NCBI RefSeq assembly: GCF_014648675.1
Contig: NZ_BMRO01000025.1
Location: 1 to 64,000 of the forward strand
From: Actinomadura livida
GTDB lineage: Bacteria > Actinomycetota > Actinomycetes > Streptosporangiales > Streptosporangiaceae
Reading direction: 5' to 3'
Length of the DNA: 64,000 nt
Under the pieces are notes generated by a model. It was not told the DNA's origin. It saw only the letters and a program-made list of their open reading frames with translations, and did not search any database. A program made the position numbers and the translations under genes. This document shows positions 1-9,299 of this stretch, in pieces. How positions within the stretch are numbered: the stretch's first letter is position 1; each line of letters opens with the position of its first letter.

Positions 1-628
1 GCGGGTCGGTGCACATCTCTTGCGGCACGTGTATGCCACACCGGTCAGATTTTGAGGTGAGACGCCGCCCCTCCCTGCCGCCCGTGAGGACCTGGAGGCC
101 TCATCGGCCAGAAATATGGTGCCGTGTTGGTCCTTGTGGGTATGGGGGGTGCTGGTTGGCGTCGTTTCTTGGTCGTCTTTTGGGCCACGCCGCCGGGCCC
201 GTCGCGAGCGGGTTGGCCAAGCCAGTCTCGCCCAGCGCCCGCCCCGGCCAGGATGCACGGGTCACCGTGGCCGCTCTGGTCCTATGGAGCCGTAGGCGCA
301 GGCGCCGTTGAGGCCGTTCAGGGAGGCGCCGGTCCGCGGTCTGCGGCCGGCGCCTCTGCGCGTCACGGGGCCGTGGCCGGGCGCCTGCGGGACGCTGCGG
401 GCGAGCAGCTCGGCCCGCATGCTGCCGCAGCCGGGTGAGACAGAGATTGCTGGGGAGGGAGTGCGGCGCCTTGTGGTGGACGAGCCTGGTGGGTGTCTCG
501 GCCGCCTAGGCGAATCGCCGCAGTTGCTCAAGAAGGCCGTGGATGCTTCCGAGCTCTAGGTGATCTCGGGAAGTGAATTGCCTGTTCGAATGCGCCGGAA
601 GGACGGGGGCGTGCGGACTCAGTGGCTT
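1..628. other. left edge, no confident gene
   Basis: Several frames stay open here, but their translations are arginine-, proline- and glycine-rich and show no domain or plausible ribosome binding site. This is what random high-GC sequence looks like. I see no RNA gene, repeat or clear promoter. The stretch lies beyond the 3' end of the frameshifted gene that follows, and may hold decayed sequence. Confidence 0.5.
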
Positions 629-1116
629 TCAGGTGGCGGGGCGGCCGAGTTCGAAGTGCAGGACCGTCTTCAGGTCGGCTGTGCGGTTCTGGATGTCGAT
701 GGCGCCTGCGGCGTCGAAGTCGAAGTAGGCGTGGAGGGTGGCGGGGATGTGGTCCTGGGTGGCTTGGCCGAACTCGATGCGGTGACATCGACTGGGCAGT
801 GGGAGGCGACGAGATAGATGGAGCCGTCGATGTAGCCGTCCTCTGGGTTCACTGGGAAGGTGAAGGTGCGTTGGCTCAGACCGGTCAGTTCGGTGGCTGA
901 CAGGTGAATGTGATCGAGTGATATTTCCGTCTTGACGAGTTCTGGCCCGCCGTCGCCGGGTCGGAAGGTGGCGGGCTCGTACTCGTCGTCCGCAGAGAAG
1001 GGCTCAAGGGGAATCGTGATGTGCCAGGTTCCAGCGACCGGATGGTCTAGGGTGGCCGGCCAGTAGCAGATGGTTCCGGGCTTGAGCTTGAGGAAATCGT
1101 CGGTCAGTTCGATCAC
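629..1116 (-). pseudogene. hypothetical protein gene broken by a one-base frameshift
   Basis: The first ~110 codons from the ATG at 1116 read like a real protein (MIELTDDFLKLKPGTICYWP...). Near 780-800 that frame turns into Ser/Thr/Pro-rich nonsense, while a neighbouring frame continues sensibly (RIEFGQATQDHIPATLHAYF, then DFDAAGAIDIQNR) to a TGA at 629-631. The span is 488 nt, one short of a multiple of three, so a single missing base explains it and would restore about 162 residues. I do not recognise the family; the acidic, beta-rich look suggests a small soluble protein. It is either a young pseudogene or a sequencing error. Confidence 0.7.
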
Positions 1117-1350
1117 GAGAGAAGTGTGTCAAAGGATCTGAGTGTGGGGCTGGCAAGGCCCGAACAGGTCCTGGCAGTGGATCCCGGTCACTGTCCGGAA
1201 GTGGTTGCCGTTCGCGGACGGTTGGGGGCTGTCTGCTTCGTGGTACCTTCGCCTGCAGCGTCGCGTGCTGGTGGCAGGCCGTGCCAGGCATGGAGGCGCC
1301 GGACCGAAGGGAATCGACGACGATGATCGTCGTACCTTCGCTCTCCACCT

Positions 1351-1821
1351 GTGGGTGAGGGCGAGAAGACCAGGCTGGTGGCCTGGAGCAATGAATTGCG
1401 CCGCGTGCATGACAGGCTTCGCGAAGCGCTGAAGGTGACCCGGCACGCATTGGCCGCTGGTGAGCAGGCCGAGTCGGCGACCAGGGATCTGCTGCTGTTC
1501 TGTCACGGGTTCTGTGCTGCCTTGAGTGCGCACCACGTGGGCGAGGATCGTGACCTGTTTCCCGCTATCGCCGAGCGGCATCCCGAGCTGGGTGAGACGT
1601 TGCGGTACCTGCGGCAGGACCATTCGATGATCGAGCACCTGCTGACCGGGCTCCAGGCTGCCGCGGCTCGCGCGGCCCCGCCTGCGGAACTGGATAGGCA
1701 CCTGGAAGGGCTGGCGGCGATCATGGAGTCGCATTTCCGGTACGAGGAGCGACGGTTGCTGTCCGTCCTGGAGACACTGGCGCTGGACGCGGACCCCGAC
1801 GCAGTGCTGGGGCCTCTGTGA
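1351..1821 (+). CDS. hemerythrin (HHE) domain protein
   Basis: The 156-residue product is predicted to be an all-helical four-helix bundle. It has the spaced His/Glu pattern of HHE proteins: His in RRVHDRL (about residue 20), HHVGEDRDLFP (near 60), DHSMIEHLL (near 90) and ESHFRYEERRLL (near 130). Such proteins bind a di-iron centre and are linked to O2, NO or redox sensing; the ligand here is unknown. The GTG at 1351 is chosen because the match begins at once, although I see no good ribosome binding site, so the start is uncertain. It stands alone, followed by a long gene-poor stretch. Confidence 0.78.
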   Translation: MGEGEKTRLVAWSNELRRVHDRLREALKVTRHALAAGEQAESATRDLLLFCHGFCAALSAHHVGEDRDLFPAIAERHPELGETLRYLRQDHSMIEHLLTGLQAAAARAAPPAELDRHLEGLAAIMESHFRYEERRLLSVLETLALDADPDAVLGPL

Positions 1822-2389
1822 CCGTCCCAGCGGGCGTCAGTTCGGACGACGTCCGGCGGCCTCCGCTGTATCGCGGGACGTCCGCGAACCGGAGCGGCTG
1901 GTGCGGTGGCCCGGGAAGCATGTTCGGCATGAAGAATCGCGCGGGCGTCCGTTGCCGGTGGCCGTCGTGTCGGTGCTCTGTGGCTTGTGGCCGTGCGGCG
2001 ATCGGACGCGGCGGTGCCGTCCGTTGCACTTCTTCGAAGGGGTGCGGTACGTCACCGCGAGCCGCCTAGCCCGGGGTCTTCCACGGAGCCGCCCACCTGC
2101 ACCTGCGTCTTGGGCAGCACCGCCGACTCCCTTGGTATGGACGGCGCTGCGTATCGCCCACCTTGACCTGGACTTCGAGGTGCAGGGGGCGACCGAGTTG
2201 GTCGACCGCCTCACCGTGATGGCCGCTCGGCTCCTAGGCAAGCCGGGGATCGCAGACGAGCACCACCGGCAGGACGTCCTGCCCCGGGTCAGCCGCGTTC
2301 CGACAGCACAGCGCCACGATGCCGGGATGGTGATCGTCCGCCAAGACCACCCACCGCGAAGCCGTTTGCCTTGAGGGCCATCAGGATCG
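1822..2389. other. 568-bp gap without a confident gene
   Basis: No frame gives a recognisable protein. Short minus-strand stretches around 2240-2380 have a slightly protein-like composition but are interrupted by stops and lack a start with a ribosome binding site. They could be relics. No strong terminator or tandem repeat was seen. Confidence 0.4.
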
Positions 2390-2830
2390 TTAGCGGGACT
2401 GTTTGGTGTAGTCGCGGGTGTACCAGCGCTCCGGACGCACCCGTGTCAGGACCATTTCCCCGGCGACGTCCTTCGTCGCCTCCAGGTACTCGGCGCCGCC
2501 TTCGGCGCCTAGGTAGCGCTCGGCCAGTGCGCGGCGGTCCTCGGGACGGGCCGGGTCCTCGAACCCGATGACCGGTCCCTCCACCGAGGCGTACCGGTAG
2601 GGCAGTGCGGCCTCCTGAACCACCAGGCTCACCCGGCCCGCCGCCCGGATCAGGGCCATCTTGCGGCTGTCGCGGCCGGTGATGAAGGTGATCTCGCCGC
2701 CCGGCTCGTAGGTGTACCAGACGGGCAGTGCCAGCGGCGCCCGGCCGGCCTCGTCCGCGACGCTCAGAATGCCCACGTACGTGCCGGCGAGGAATGCCTC
2801 CCGCTCGGCCGCGCTCATCACCAGGGTCAT
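2390..2830 (-). CDS. pyridoxamine 5'-phosphate oxidase-fold flavin protein
   Basis: This 146-residue protein has the split beta-barrel pattern of PPOX/F420-binding proteins: FLAGTYVGILSVADEAGRAP, then PVWYTYEPGGEITFITG, a phosphate-binding-like GRDSRKMALI, and GRVSLVVQE. Members bind FMN or F420 and reduce small molecules or act as general stress proteins; the substrate cannot be read here. The start at 2830 follows a GGAGAGGAG sequence, and MSAAER at 2818 is an alternative. The open frame continues upstream, but its residues do not look coding. It is a single-gene unit, divergent from the ATPase region. Confidence 0.85.
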   Translation of the reverse strand: MTLVMSAAEREAFLAGTYVGILSVADEAGRAPLALPVWYTYEPGGEITFITGRDSRKMALIRAAGRVSLVVQEAALPYRYASVEGPVIGFEDPARPEDRRALAERYLGAEGGAEYLEATKDVAGEMVLTRVRPERWYTRDYTKQSR

Positions 2831-3405
2831 CACGGCTCCTCTCCGCCGATCTCCCAGCATGCCCGAGACCCGGCGTTCCGACGATACGGCGGACCAGGGC
2901 GCTCTGCTCCTGATCTGATGAGTGGACACTTCCAAGGGCCACATGGCGCATGTAACGCATGGAGTTGAACAGTATTCAGTGGCGTCCTTTTCATTCGGGT
3001 GCTTGTGAGCTGGCACGGTGAGCTGGGCAGGCGCGACCGCTTATTGCCGTAGGTACCAGTCGCCGCATGTCCTGGACGAGATCGCCCGCAGGTGCTCCCA
3101 GCCGCCTCCGCCGCTGGATGGCGTCACGGGCGAACTGGACGCCTTGGTCGCCGCCCTCCCGGCCAAGGACCCGGCGGCCCCGCCCCGGTGACGTCCTCGG
3201 CGTCTACCGGCGCCTGTGCCCCTGGATGCGGGAGCCGACCCCGATCCCGGGCTGGACGTCCCGCGACCTGCCGATTGCCCCCGCCCACCTGGGAGAACGG
3301 CGAGGGATCCCGGTGACCGCCTGTTTGCCGTGCGTGTTCGCGGGTAGCCCGGCGTTCGTCAGTGGAGCGGGGCCACTGGCGGAGCCGCGGCAGGGGGAGT
3401 TGGCG
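2831..3405. other. gap with in-frame but non-family sequence before the ATPase
   Basis: The ATPase frame is open from 3067, but its first 113 codons are Arg/Pro/Trp-rich and do not resemble the N terminus of large actinobacterial P-type ATPases. Another plus frame at 3060-3190 carries a short plausible peptide (LDGVTGELDALVAALPAKD) and may be a relic. Promoters for the divergent PPOX gene and the ATPase should lie here, but no convincing -35/-10 pair stands out. Confidence 0.4.
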
Positions 3406-6400
3406 GTGGGGATTCCGGGGGCGTCCCTGGTCAGGGCGGTGGCGCACGCGCCGGTCACGCTCGTGGACGCGGGCGCCCGGCGGGTCTCCGAGGGGGCCGG
3501 TGCGCTCGCGACGCTGGCCGGTGGAAGGCCCCGGCGGCGCGTGTGGATCGGCGAGGGGCGCGCTCACATCCAGGTGAACGGGCTGTCGGGGGCCGGAGGC
3601 CGGCACCGGCGGTACGTGGACGCGTTGACGGGCGCGCTGCGGCGGCTGGACGGGGTGAACTGGGCGGAGGTCAACGCCGTCACCGGCCACGTCCTGGTCG
3701 CCTTCGCGGAAGCCGAGGTCGGCCTGGACGCGTTGATCGAGACCGTCCGCGACGTGGAGGAGGCGCACAGCGCCGCCCGGCCTGACGCGCAAGCCGCCCA
3801 GAAAGGCGTGCACGCCGCGCCGCCCGATGACGAGATGGCCTGGGCGGCGGCCATGTCCGCCCTTGTCGCGGACTGCGCGGGTGCGGTCGGGGCCGTGGCC
3901 GGGCGGCTGCTCGTCCTGCCGCCCATTCCGAGCCCGGTGCGGGCGGCGGTCTCGGTGGCGGACGCGGCGCCCCACGTGCGGCGGATGCTGGACCGGTCGC
4001 TCGGCGGCATGCGCACCGACGCTCTGCTCGGCACCGCCAACGCCGTCCTCCAGGGCGCAGGGCAGGGCATCGCCCCGCTCGCCACGGACGCCGTGCACCG
4101 CGTCTTCCAGCTGTACGAGGTCGCGGCCCGCCGGGACGCGTGGCGGCGCCGGGAGCCGGACCTGGCGGCCGGGCCGCAGCCGCAGGAGTGCGGTGCCCCG
4201 AGGCGGCGGCCGTGCCCGCTGCCGGACGGTCCGGTGGAGCGGGCCGCGAACCGCACCGAGCTGGGGCATCTGCTCGGCGGGGCCGGTGTCTTCGCGGCCA
4301 CGCGCGACATGTCCGCCGCCGCCGAACTGCTGCTGGCGACCATGCCGAAGGCCGCGCAGAACGGGCGGGACGCGTTCGCCTCCGTGCTGGCGCACGACCT
4401 GGCCCGCCGCGGCGTGGTGGTGCTGGAACCGGGCGCGGTGCGCAGGCTCGACCGCGTCAGCGCGGTGGTCATCGACTCCGCGGTGCTGTGCAGCGGGGAA
4501 CTGCGGATGCTGTCCGCGACCGGCGAGCGCTTGGACGACACCGACGTCTGGCGCACCGCGGGCGCGCTGATCGCGGGCCGCGCCGCCGGGGACCGCCGCC
4601 TGGTGAAGGTGTCCGGCACCCCCGCCGGCCCCGAGGGCATGACCCTCGACCTGCTGGACGAGCGTGACCGGCTGTGCGGGCAGGTCCTGGTGGGCTGCGC
4701 GCTCGACCCGACGGCCGAGGGACTGCTCGCGGCGGCGCACCAGGCGGCCGACGTGGTCGTCCTGACCGAGCACGCGAGCACCCGGGAGCTCGTGGCCTGG
4801 GGGGACGACTCCCCGGTGACCGTCGACGACCTCGCGGACTCGGTGCGGGCCCTGCAGCAGGAAGGTCATGGAGTCCTGGTGATCTCGCGCGGGCAGGACC
4901 GGGCGCTGGACGCGGCCGACGTCGGCGTGAGCGTCCTCTGCGAGGGCGGATCGGTGGACTGGCGCGCCGACCTGGTCTGCGGGCCGGAGCTCGCCGACGC
5001 GTGGCGGGTGCTGGCGGCCGTCCGGCCCGCGCGGCGCGCGAGCGAGCGCGCCGCGGAGCTGTCGCTGAGCGCGTCGGCGCTCGGTGCGCTGCTCATCGCG
5101 GGCGGGCGGCCCCGGCGCCGCGGGCTCGCGGGCTGGCGGGAACTGCCGCCGGTGCACATGGCGGGCATGATCGCGATGCTGACCAACGCCGTCAGCGCCC
5201 GGCGGCTGGACCACCGTCCGCCGCCGCCGCCCGTCGTCCGCGACGCCTGGCACGCCCGCACCGCAGAGGAGGCGTACCGGCGGCTGTCCCGCGTCCCGTC
5301 CGCCGGGCCCGCCGCCGAGTCGTCCCGGCCCGCGGGCGCCGGGGCGCGGCTGGCGGCGGCGGTGCGGCAGGAACTGGACGACCCGCTGACGCCCGTCCTC
5401 GCCCTGGGCGCGGCGGCCTCGGCCGTGGTCGGCTCCAGCGTGGACGCGCTGCTGGTCACCGGGGTCATGACGGGCAACGCGCTCATCGGCGGCGCCCAGC
5501 GGATGCGCGCGGAGCGGGTGCTGGGCGACCTCCTCCTGGGGCAGCAGGTCAGCGCCCGCCGCCTGCGCGCCGCACCCGACGCCGCCGACTCCGAGGCGTT
5601 CGCGCGTCTGCGGTCGGCCGACGTCGAGAAGGTCTCCGCGGGTGACCTGCGGGTCGGCGAGATGGTGCTGCTCCGGTCGGAGGACGTCGTCCCGGCGGAC
5701 GCCCGCCTGCTGTGGGCGGAGTCGCTGGAGGTGGACGAGGCGACGCTCACCGGCGAGTCCGTGCCGGTCGGCAAGGACGTCGAGCCGGCACCGGGCGCCG
5801 ACCCGTCCGACCGGCACTGCATGGTGTACGAGGGCACCACGGTCGTCGCCGGCGAGGCGGTCGCGCTCGTCGTCGCCACCGCCGACGCGACCGAGGCCGG
5901 ACGCGCCGCCGCGCTCGCCGGGGCGATGGACGCCTCGTCCAGCATGCAGGCGCGGCTCGCGGAGCTCACCCACGAGGCGCTCCCCGCCACCGTGCTCGGC
6001 GGCGCCGCCGTCACGACGCTGGGGATGCTGCGCGGGCTGTCGCTGCGCCGCGCCCTGGGCTCCGGCGTCGCGGTCGCGGTGGCCGCCGTCCCCGAGGGGC
6101 TGCCGCTGGTCGCCACCCTGTCCCAGCTCGCGGCGGCGCGGCGGCTGTCCGGCCTCGGGGTGCTGGTCCGCTCGACGCGGGCGCTCGAAGCGCTCGGCCG
6201 CGTCGACACCCTGTGCTTCGACAAGACCGGGACCCTCACCGAGGGGAGGCTCCGCCTGGTCGCCGCGGCCGGTCCGGCACGCCCGCTGTCGCTCACCGGG
6301 GCGGCCGGGCAGCGCATCCTCCGGACGGCCGTGCGCGCCTCACCGCCGCCGCGCGGGACGAAGGCCCCGCACGCCACCGACCGGGCCGTCCTCGACCGCG

Positions 6401-7872
6401 CCGCCGACCTGCCGCCGGACGACCGCTGGTCGCTGGACGAGGAACTCCCGTTCGAGGCCACCCGCGGGTTCTCCGCTTCGCTCGGGCACGACGGCGACCG
6501 GACCGTCCTCGCGGTCAAGGGCGCGCCCGAGGTGCTGCTCGGCAGGTGCGCGCTGATCCACGCCCCGCGCAGCAGCGCCGACGCCGACGAGCCGCTCACC
6601 CCGGCCCGGCGCCGTGCCGCCGCCGCGACCGTCCGGCGCCTCGCGGGGCAGGGGCTGCGGGTGCTCGCGGTCGCCGAGCGGCCCGTCCCGGACCCGGCCG
6701 CGTTCCAGGGGGAGTTGGCCGACCACGTCGAGGACCTCACGCTGCTCGGCTTCATCGGCATCGCCGATCCGCCGCGTCCCACCGCCGAGGACGCGGTGCG
6801 GCGGCTGAACGACGCGGGCGTGCGGACCACCATGATCACCGGCGATCATCCGGCCACCGCCGCCGCGGTCGCCGCGCGGCTCGCCATCCCGGGCGCCGGC
6901 CGGGTCGTCACCGGGGCCGAGCTCGACGCCATGTCCGCCGGCGAACGGCTCCGTGCGGTGCAGCGTGCCGCCGTCTTCGCCCGCGTCTCCCCTGCCCAGA
7001 AGGTGCGCATCGTCAAGGATCTGCGGCGGGCCGGGCGGGTGGTCGCGATGACGGGCGACGGCGTGAACGACGCCGCCGCCATCCGCCGTGCCGACGTCGG
7101 CATCGCGGTCGCCGGACGCGGCTCCGGCGCGGCCCGCAGCGCGGCGGACCTCGTCCTCACCGCGCCGGACACCGCGCTCATCCTGGAGGCGCTGCGCGAG
7201 GGCCGCGCCCTGTGGCACAGCGTCCGCGACGCCGCGGCCATCCTCGTCGGCGGCAACGCGGGCGAGGTGGCCTTCACCATCCTCGGAACGGCCCTCAGCG
7301 GGAACGCGCCGCTGAGCACCCGGCAACTGCTCGTCGTCAACATGCTCACCGACATGCTCCCCGCCCTCGCCGTGGCCCTCACCCCGCCCACCCCGCCACC
7401 GACCACCGCAGACCAGCAGGACGCGGACCAGCGCGAGGGCGAGCAGCGCGGGGCCGATGAGCTTGGTGCGGCGCCGAGTCGCGGGTTCACGGGGGAGGAC
7501 ATGCGGCGCGTCCTCTGGGTGCGCGGCACCGCCACGGCCGCGGCCGCGCTGGTGAGCTGGCAGACCGGGCGGCTGACCCGGCTGGTCCCCGGCGGCCGCC
7601 GCCGGGCGTCCACGATGGCGCTGGCGTCCCTGGTCGGCGCCCAGCTCGGCCAGACCCTCATCGCCCGCTGGCGCAGCCCGCTCGTCATCGCCACCTGCGT
7701 CGTCTCGGCCGCCGCCCTGTTCGCCGTCGTGGAACTGCCGGTCCTCAGCCACTTCTTCGGCTGCACGCCCCTCGGCCCCGGCGCCTGGGCCATCGTCGTC
7801 GCGTCGGCCGTCGCGGCGACCCTGGGCGCCGCCCTCGCCCCTCGCCTGCTCCCGCCCGCGGCGACCGGCTGA
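3406..7872 (+). CDS. large cation-translocating P-type ATPase (CtpI-like)
   Basis: This 1,488-residue membrane ATPase couples ATP hydrolysis to cation transport through an aspartyl-phosphate. The long N-terminal half has heavy-metal-domain-like sequence (near GRRHRRYVDALTGALRRLDG) and hydrophobic segments. Then come the actuator motif LTGESVPVGKD, the ion-site helix VPEGLPLVATLSQLA, the phosphorylation site DKTGTLTEG (Asp about 939), the hinge TGDGVNDAAAIRRADVGIAV and terminal helices with VVNMLTDMLPALAVAL. A PEGL rather than CPC/CPX motif argues against a soft-metal pump and for the CtpI-type group, whose ion is uncertain. The GTG at 3406 follows GGGGGAG at a good distance and begins GIPGASLVRAVAHAPVTLVDAG, matching family N termini. 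An upstream start at 3067 is possible but unlikely. Confidence 0.9.
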   Translation: MGIPGASLVRAVAHAPVTLVDAGARRVSEGAGALATLAGGRPRRRVWIGEGRAHIQVNGLSGAGGRHRRYVDALTGALRRLDGVNWAEVNAVTGHVLVAFAEAEVGLDALIETVRDVEEAHSAARPDAQAAQKGVHAAPPDDEMAWAAAMSALVADCAGAVGAVAGRLLVLPPIPSPVRAAVSVADAAPHVRRMLDRSLGGMRTDALLGTANAVLQGAGQGIAPLATDAVHRVFQLYEVAARRDAWRRREPDLAAGPQPQECGAPRRRPCPLPDGPVERAANRTELGHLLGGAGVFAATRDMSAAAELLLATMPKAAQNGRDAFASVLAHDLARRGVVVLEPGAVRRLDRVSAVVIDSAVLCSGELRMLSATGERLDDTDVWRTAGALIAGRAAGDRRLVKVSGTPAGPEGMTLDLLDERDRLCGQVLVGCALDPTAEGLLAAAHQAADVVVLTEHASTRELVAWGDDSPVTVDDLADSVRALQQEGHGVLVISRGQDRALDAADVGVSVLCEGGSVDWRADLVCGPELADAWRVLAAVRPARRASERAAELSLSASALGALLIAGGRPRRRGLAGWRELPPVHMAGMIAMLTNAVSARRLDHRPPPPPVVRDAWHARTAEEAYRRLSRVPSAGPAAESSRPAGAGARLAAAVRQELDDPLTPVLALGAAASAVVGSSVDALLVTGVMTGNALIGGAQRMRAERVLGDLLLGQQVSARRLRAAPDAADSEAFARLRSADVEKVSAGDLRVGEMVLLRSEDVVPADARLLWAESLEVDEATLTGESVPVGKDVEPAPGADPSDRHCMVYEGTTVVAGEAVALVVATADATEAGRAAALAGAMDASSSMQARLAELTHEALPATVLGGAAVTTLGMLRGLSLRRALGSGVAVAVAAVPEGLPLVATLSQLAAARRLSGLGVLVRSTRALEALGRVDTLCFDKTGTLTEGRLRLVAAAGPARPLSLTGAAGQRILRTAVRASPPPRGTKAPHATDRAVLDRAADLPPDDRWSLDEELPFEATRGFSASLGHDGDRTVLAVKGAPEVLLGRCALIHAPRSSADADEPLTPARRRAAAATVRRLAGQGLRVLAVAERPVPDPAAFQGELADHVEDLTLLGFIGIADPPRPTAEDAVRRLNDAGVRTTMITGDHPATAAAVAARLAIPGAGRVVTGAELDAMSAGERLRAVQRAAVFARVSPAQKVRIVKDLRRAGRVVAMTGDGVNDAAAIRRADVGIAVAGRGSGAARSAADLVLTAPDTALILEALREGRALWHSVRDAAAILVGGNAGEVAFTILGTALSGNAPLSTRQLLVVNMLTDMLPALAVALTPPTPPPTTADQQDADQREGEQRGADELGAAPSRGFTGEDMRRVLWVRGTATAAAALVSWQTGRLTRLVPGGRRRASTMALASLVGAQLGQTLIARWRSPLVIATCVVSAAALFAVVELPVLSHFFGCTPLGPGAWAIVVASAVAATLGAALAPRLLPPAATG

Positions 7873-8026
7873 CCAGCGCCGCGGCCCGGAGATGTCACAC
7901 CTGATCGTTAAGCGCGGTCTATACGGGGCATACGGAGCTTTTCAGGTACGAGTGGGGGGATGAAATGACCATTGCAGCTCGGAAACCGCGGTCCCGTGTC
8001 CGGAGCGGCACCGGAAGGGGCCCCTG

Positions 8027-8614
8027 ATGCCGACGATGACGGATCCGGGGGCGGACCACGAGCGGCAACGCTTCGAGCGGGACGCGATGCCCTACATCGA
8101 CCAGCTGTACGCCGCCGCGCTGCGCATGACTCGCAACCCCACGGACGCCGAGGACCTCGTCCAGGACACCTACGCCAGGGCCTACGCGTCGTTCCACCAG
8201 TTCAAGGAGGGGACCAACCTGAGAGCCTGGCTGTACCGCATCCTGACCAACAACTACATCAACGAGTACCGCAAGCAGCGGCGGCGGCCCACCGAGGCTC
8301 CGGGCGAGGAGATCGAGGACTGGCAGCTCGCGGAGGCGGCCTCGCACACGCCGGGCGGCCTGAAATCGGCCGAGACCACCGCGCTGGAACGGCTCCCCGA
8401 CTCCGAGGTGCGGCAGGCCCTCGCCGACCTGCCCGAGGAGTTCCGGCTGCCCGTCTACTTCGCCGACGTGGAGGGCTTCTCCTATAAAGAGATCGCAGAG
8501 ATCATGAGCGTCCCGATCGGCACCGTCATGTCCCGCCTGCACCGGGGGCGGCGCCGGCTCCGCACCCAACTGGAGGACTACGCCCGCGAACGCGGTTTCG
8601 TCGCTGTGTCATAG
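8027..8614 (+). CDS. SigR/SigH-type ECF RNA polymerase sigma factor
   Basis: This 195-residue sigma factor has region 2 (AAALRMTRNPTDAEDLVQDTYARAY...FKEGTNLRAWLYRILTN) and region 4 (ALADLPEEFRLPVYFADVEGFSYKEIAEIM then GTVMSRLHRGRRRL). The sequence is very close to the SigR/SigH group that responds to thiol-oxidative stress. Those factors are normally followed by the zinc anti-sigma factor RsrA, with HxxxCxxC. No such gene is visible next to this one, so it is an orphan copy or is controlled in trans. The ATG at 8027 has GGAAGGGG upstream. I found no clear SigR promoter (GGAAT/GTT) ahead of it. Confidence 0.9.
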   Translation: MPTMTDPGADHERQRFERDAMPYIDQLYAAALRMTRNPTDAEDLVQDTYARAYASFHQFKEGTNLRAWLYRILTNNYINEYRKQRRRPTEAPGEEIEDWQLAEAASHTPGGLKSAETTALERLPDSEVRQALADLPEEFRLPVYFADVEGFSYKEIAEIMSVPIGTVMSRLHRGRRRLRTQLEDYARERGFVAVS

Positions 8615-8812
8615 CAGTCCAGCCCACTTCACTCGCCGGCGCTCGCTACGTGACCTGGCCTGGGCGAGCGCGGCATCGCTTCGCGATCTTCCCGGTAGGG
8701 GCTCGCCTTCGGCTTCGCCCCCACCGGTCAGGTAACGCGCTCGCGTGCGTGGCCGGGGTCGGGCGTGGGGGCGCGGGCAGGCCTCGGGGTAGGCCCTCGG
8801 GTTGGGTGTGGG
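8615..8812. other. gap with small GC hairpins
   Basis: Between the convergent sigma factor and small membrane protein genes lie short hairpins, including ATCGC-TTC-GCGAT near 8675-8687 and an imperfect GGGGCTCG/CGCCCC stem near 8698-8722. They may end transcription from both sides. There is no anti-sigma gene here. Confidence 0.45.
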
Positions 8813-9199
8813 TCAGGCGTAGGGAGGGGCTGCGGCGGTTATGGCGCGGGCCTGGGCGATCGCCTGGGCGGCCCAGGCGCTCGACTGCGGGCCGGGCGGG
8901 AACTGGGCGGTGTGGTGGAAGCCGGGGCCGGTCACGGAGATGGAGACGAACCCGAGGTAGCGGGTCTCCTTCATCAGCAGGAACAGCAGGCCCAGCAGGC
9001 AGAACCAGACGAAGATGACGGTGAGGATGATGCCCGCCGTGGAAATGCTCTCGGTGATCTGGGTCGAGTCGTGCACGGTCCACTGGGCGCCGTGCAGCGG
9101 GTACTGCCCATGGGGCAGGATCACGTGCGTGCTCGTCAGGGACATGTCACCGATCTGCAGCAGGACGGGCTCGGTGCCGCTCTGAGGGTACGGGTACAT
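8813..9199 (-). CDS. conserved small membrane protein
   Basis: The 128-residue protein starts MYPYPQSGTEPVLLQIGDMSL, has a soluble beta-rich stretch to about residue 50, one strong membrane helix (IILTVIFVWFCLLGLLFLLM, about 53-73) and a cytosolic tail. This architecture occurs as an uncharacterised family widespread in actinomycetes; I know of no assigned function. The start at 9199 has AGAGGTG upstream, and a longer frame to 9244 has no ribosome binding site. It is a monocistronic unit next to an acyl-CoA dehydrogenase relic. Confidence 0.82.
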   Translation of the reverse strand: MYPYPQSGTEPVLLQIGDMSLTSTHVILPHGQYPLHGAQWTVHDSTQITESISTAGIILTVIFVWFCLLGLLFLLMKETRYLGFVSISVTGPGFHHTAQFPPGPQSSAWAAQAIAQARAITAAAPPYA

Positions 9200-9299
9200 C
9201 CACTCACCTCTACTCAAGGCAGCCACCCGCTGCACCGGGATCACCCCATGCTATTGCGCATCCCGGATCGGGGGCAGCCGTCCGGCCACGGCCGGTCAC

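Noticed and set aside
3124..5973. A 949-codon minus-strand open frame inside the P-type ATPase gene
   Set aside because: Low-complexity Arg/Gly/His-rich product, no ribosome binding site; an antisense shadow of a GC-rich gene.
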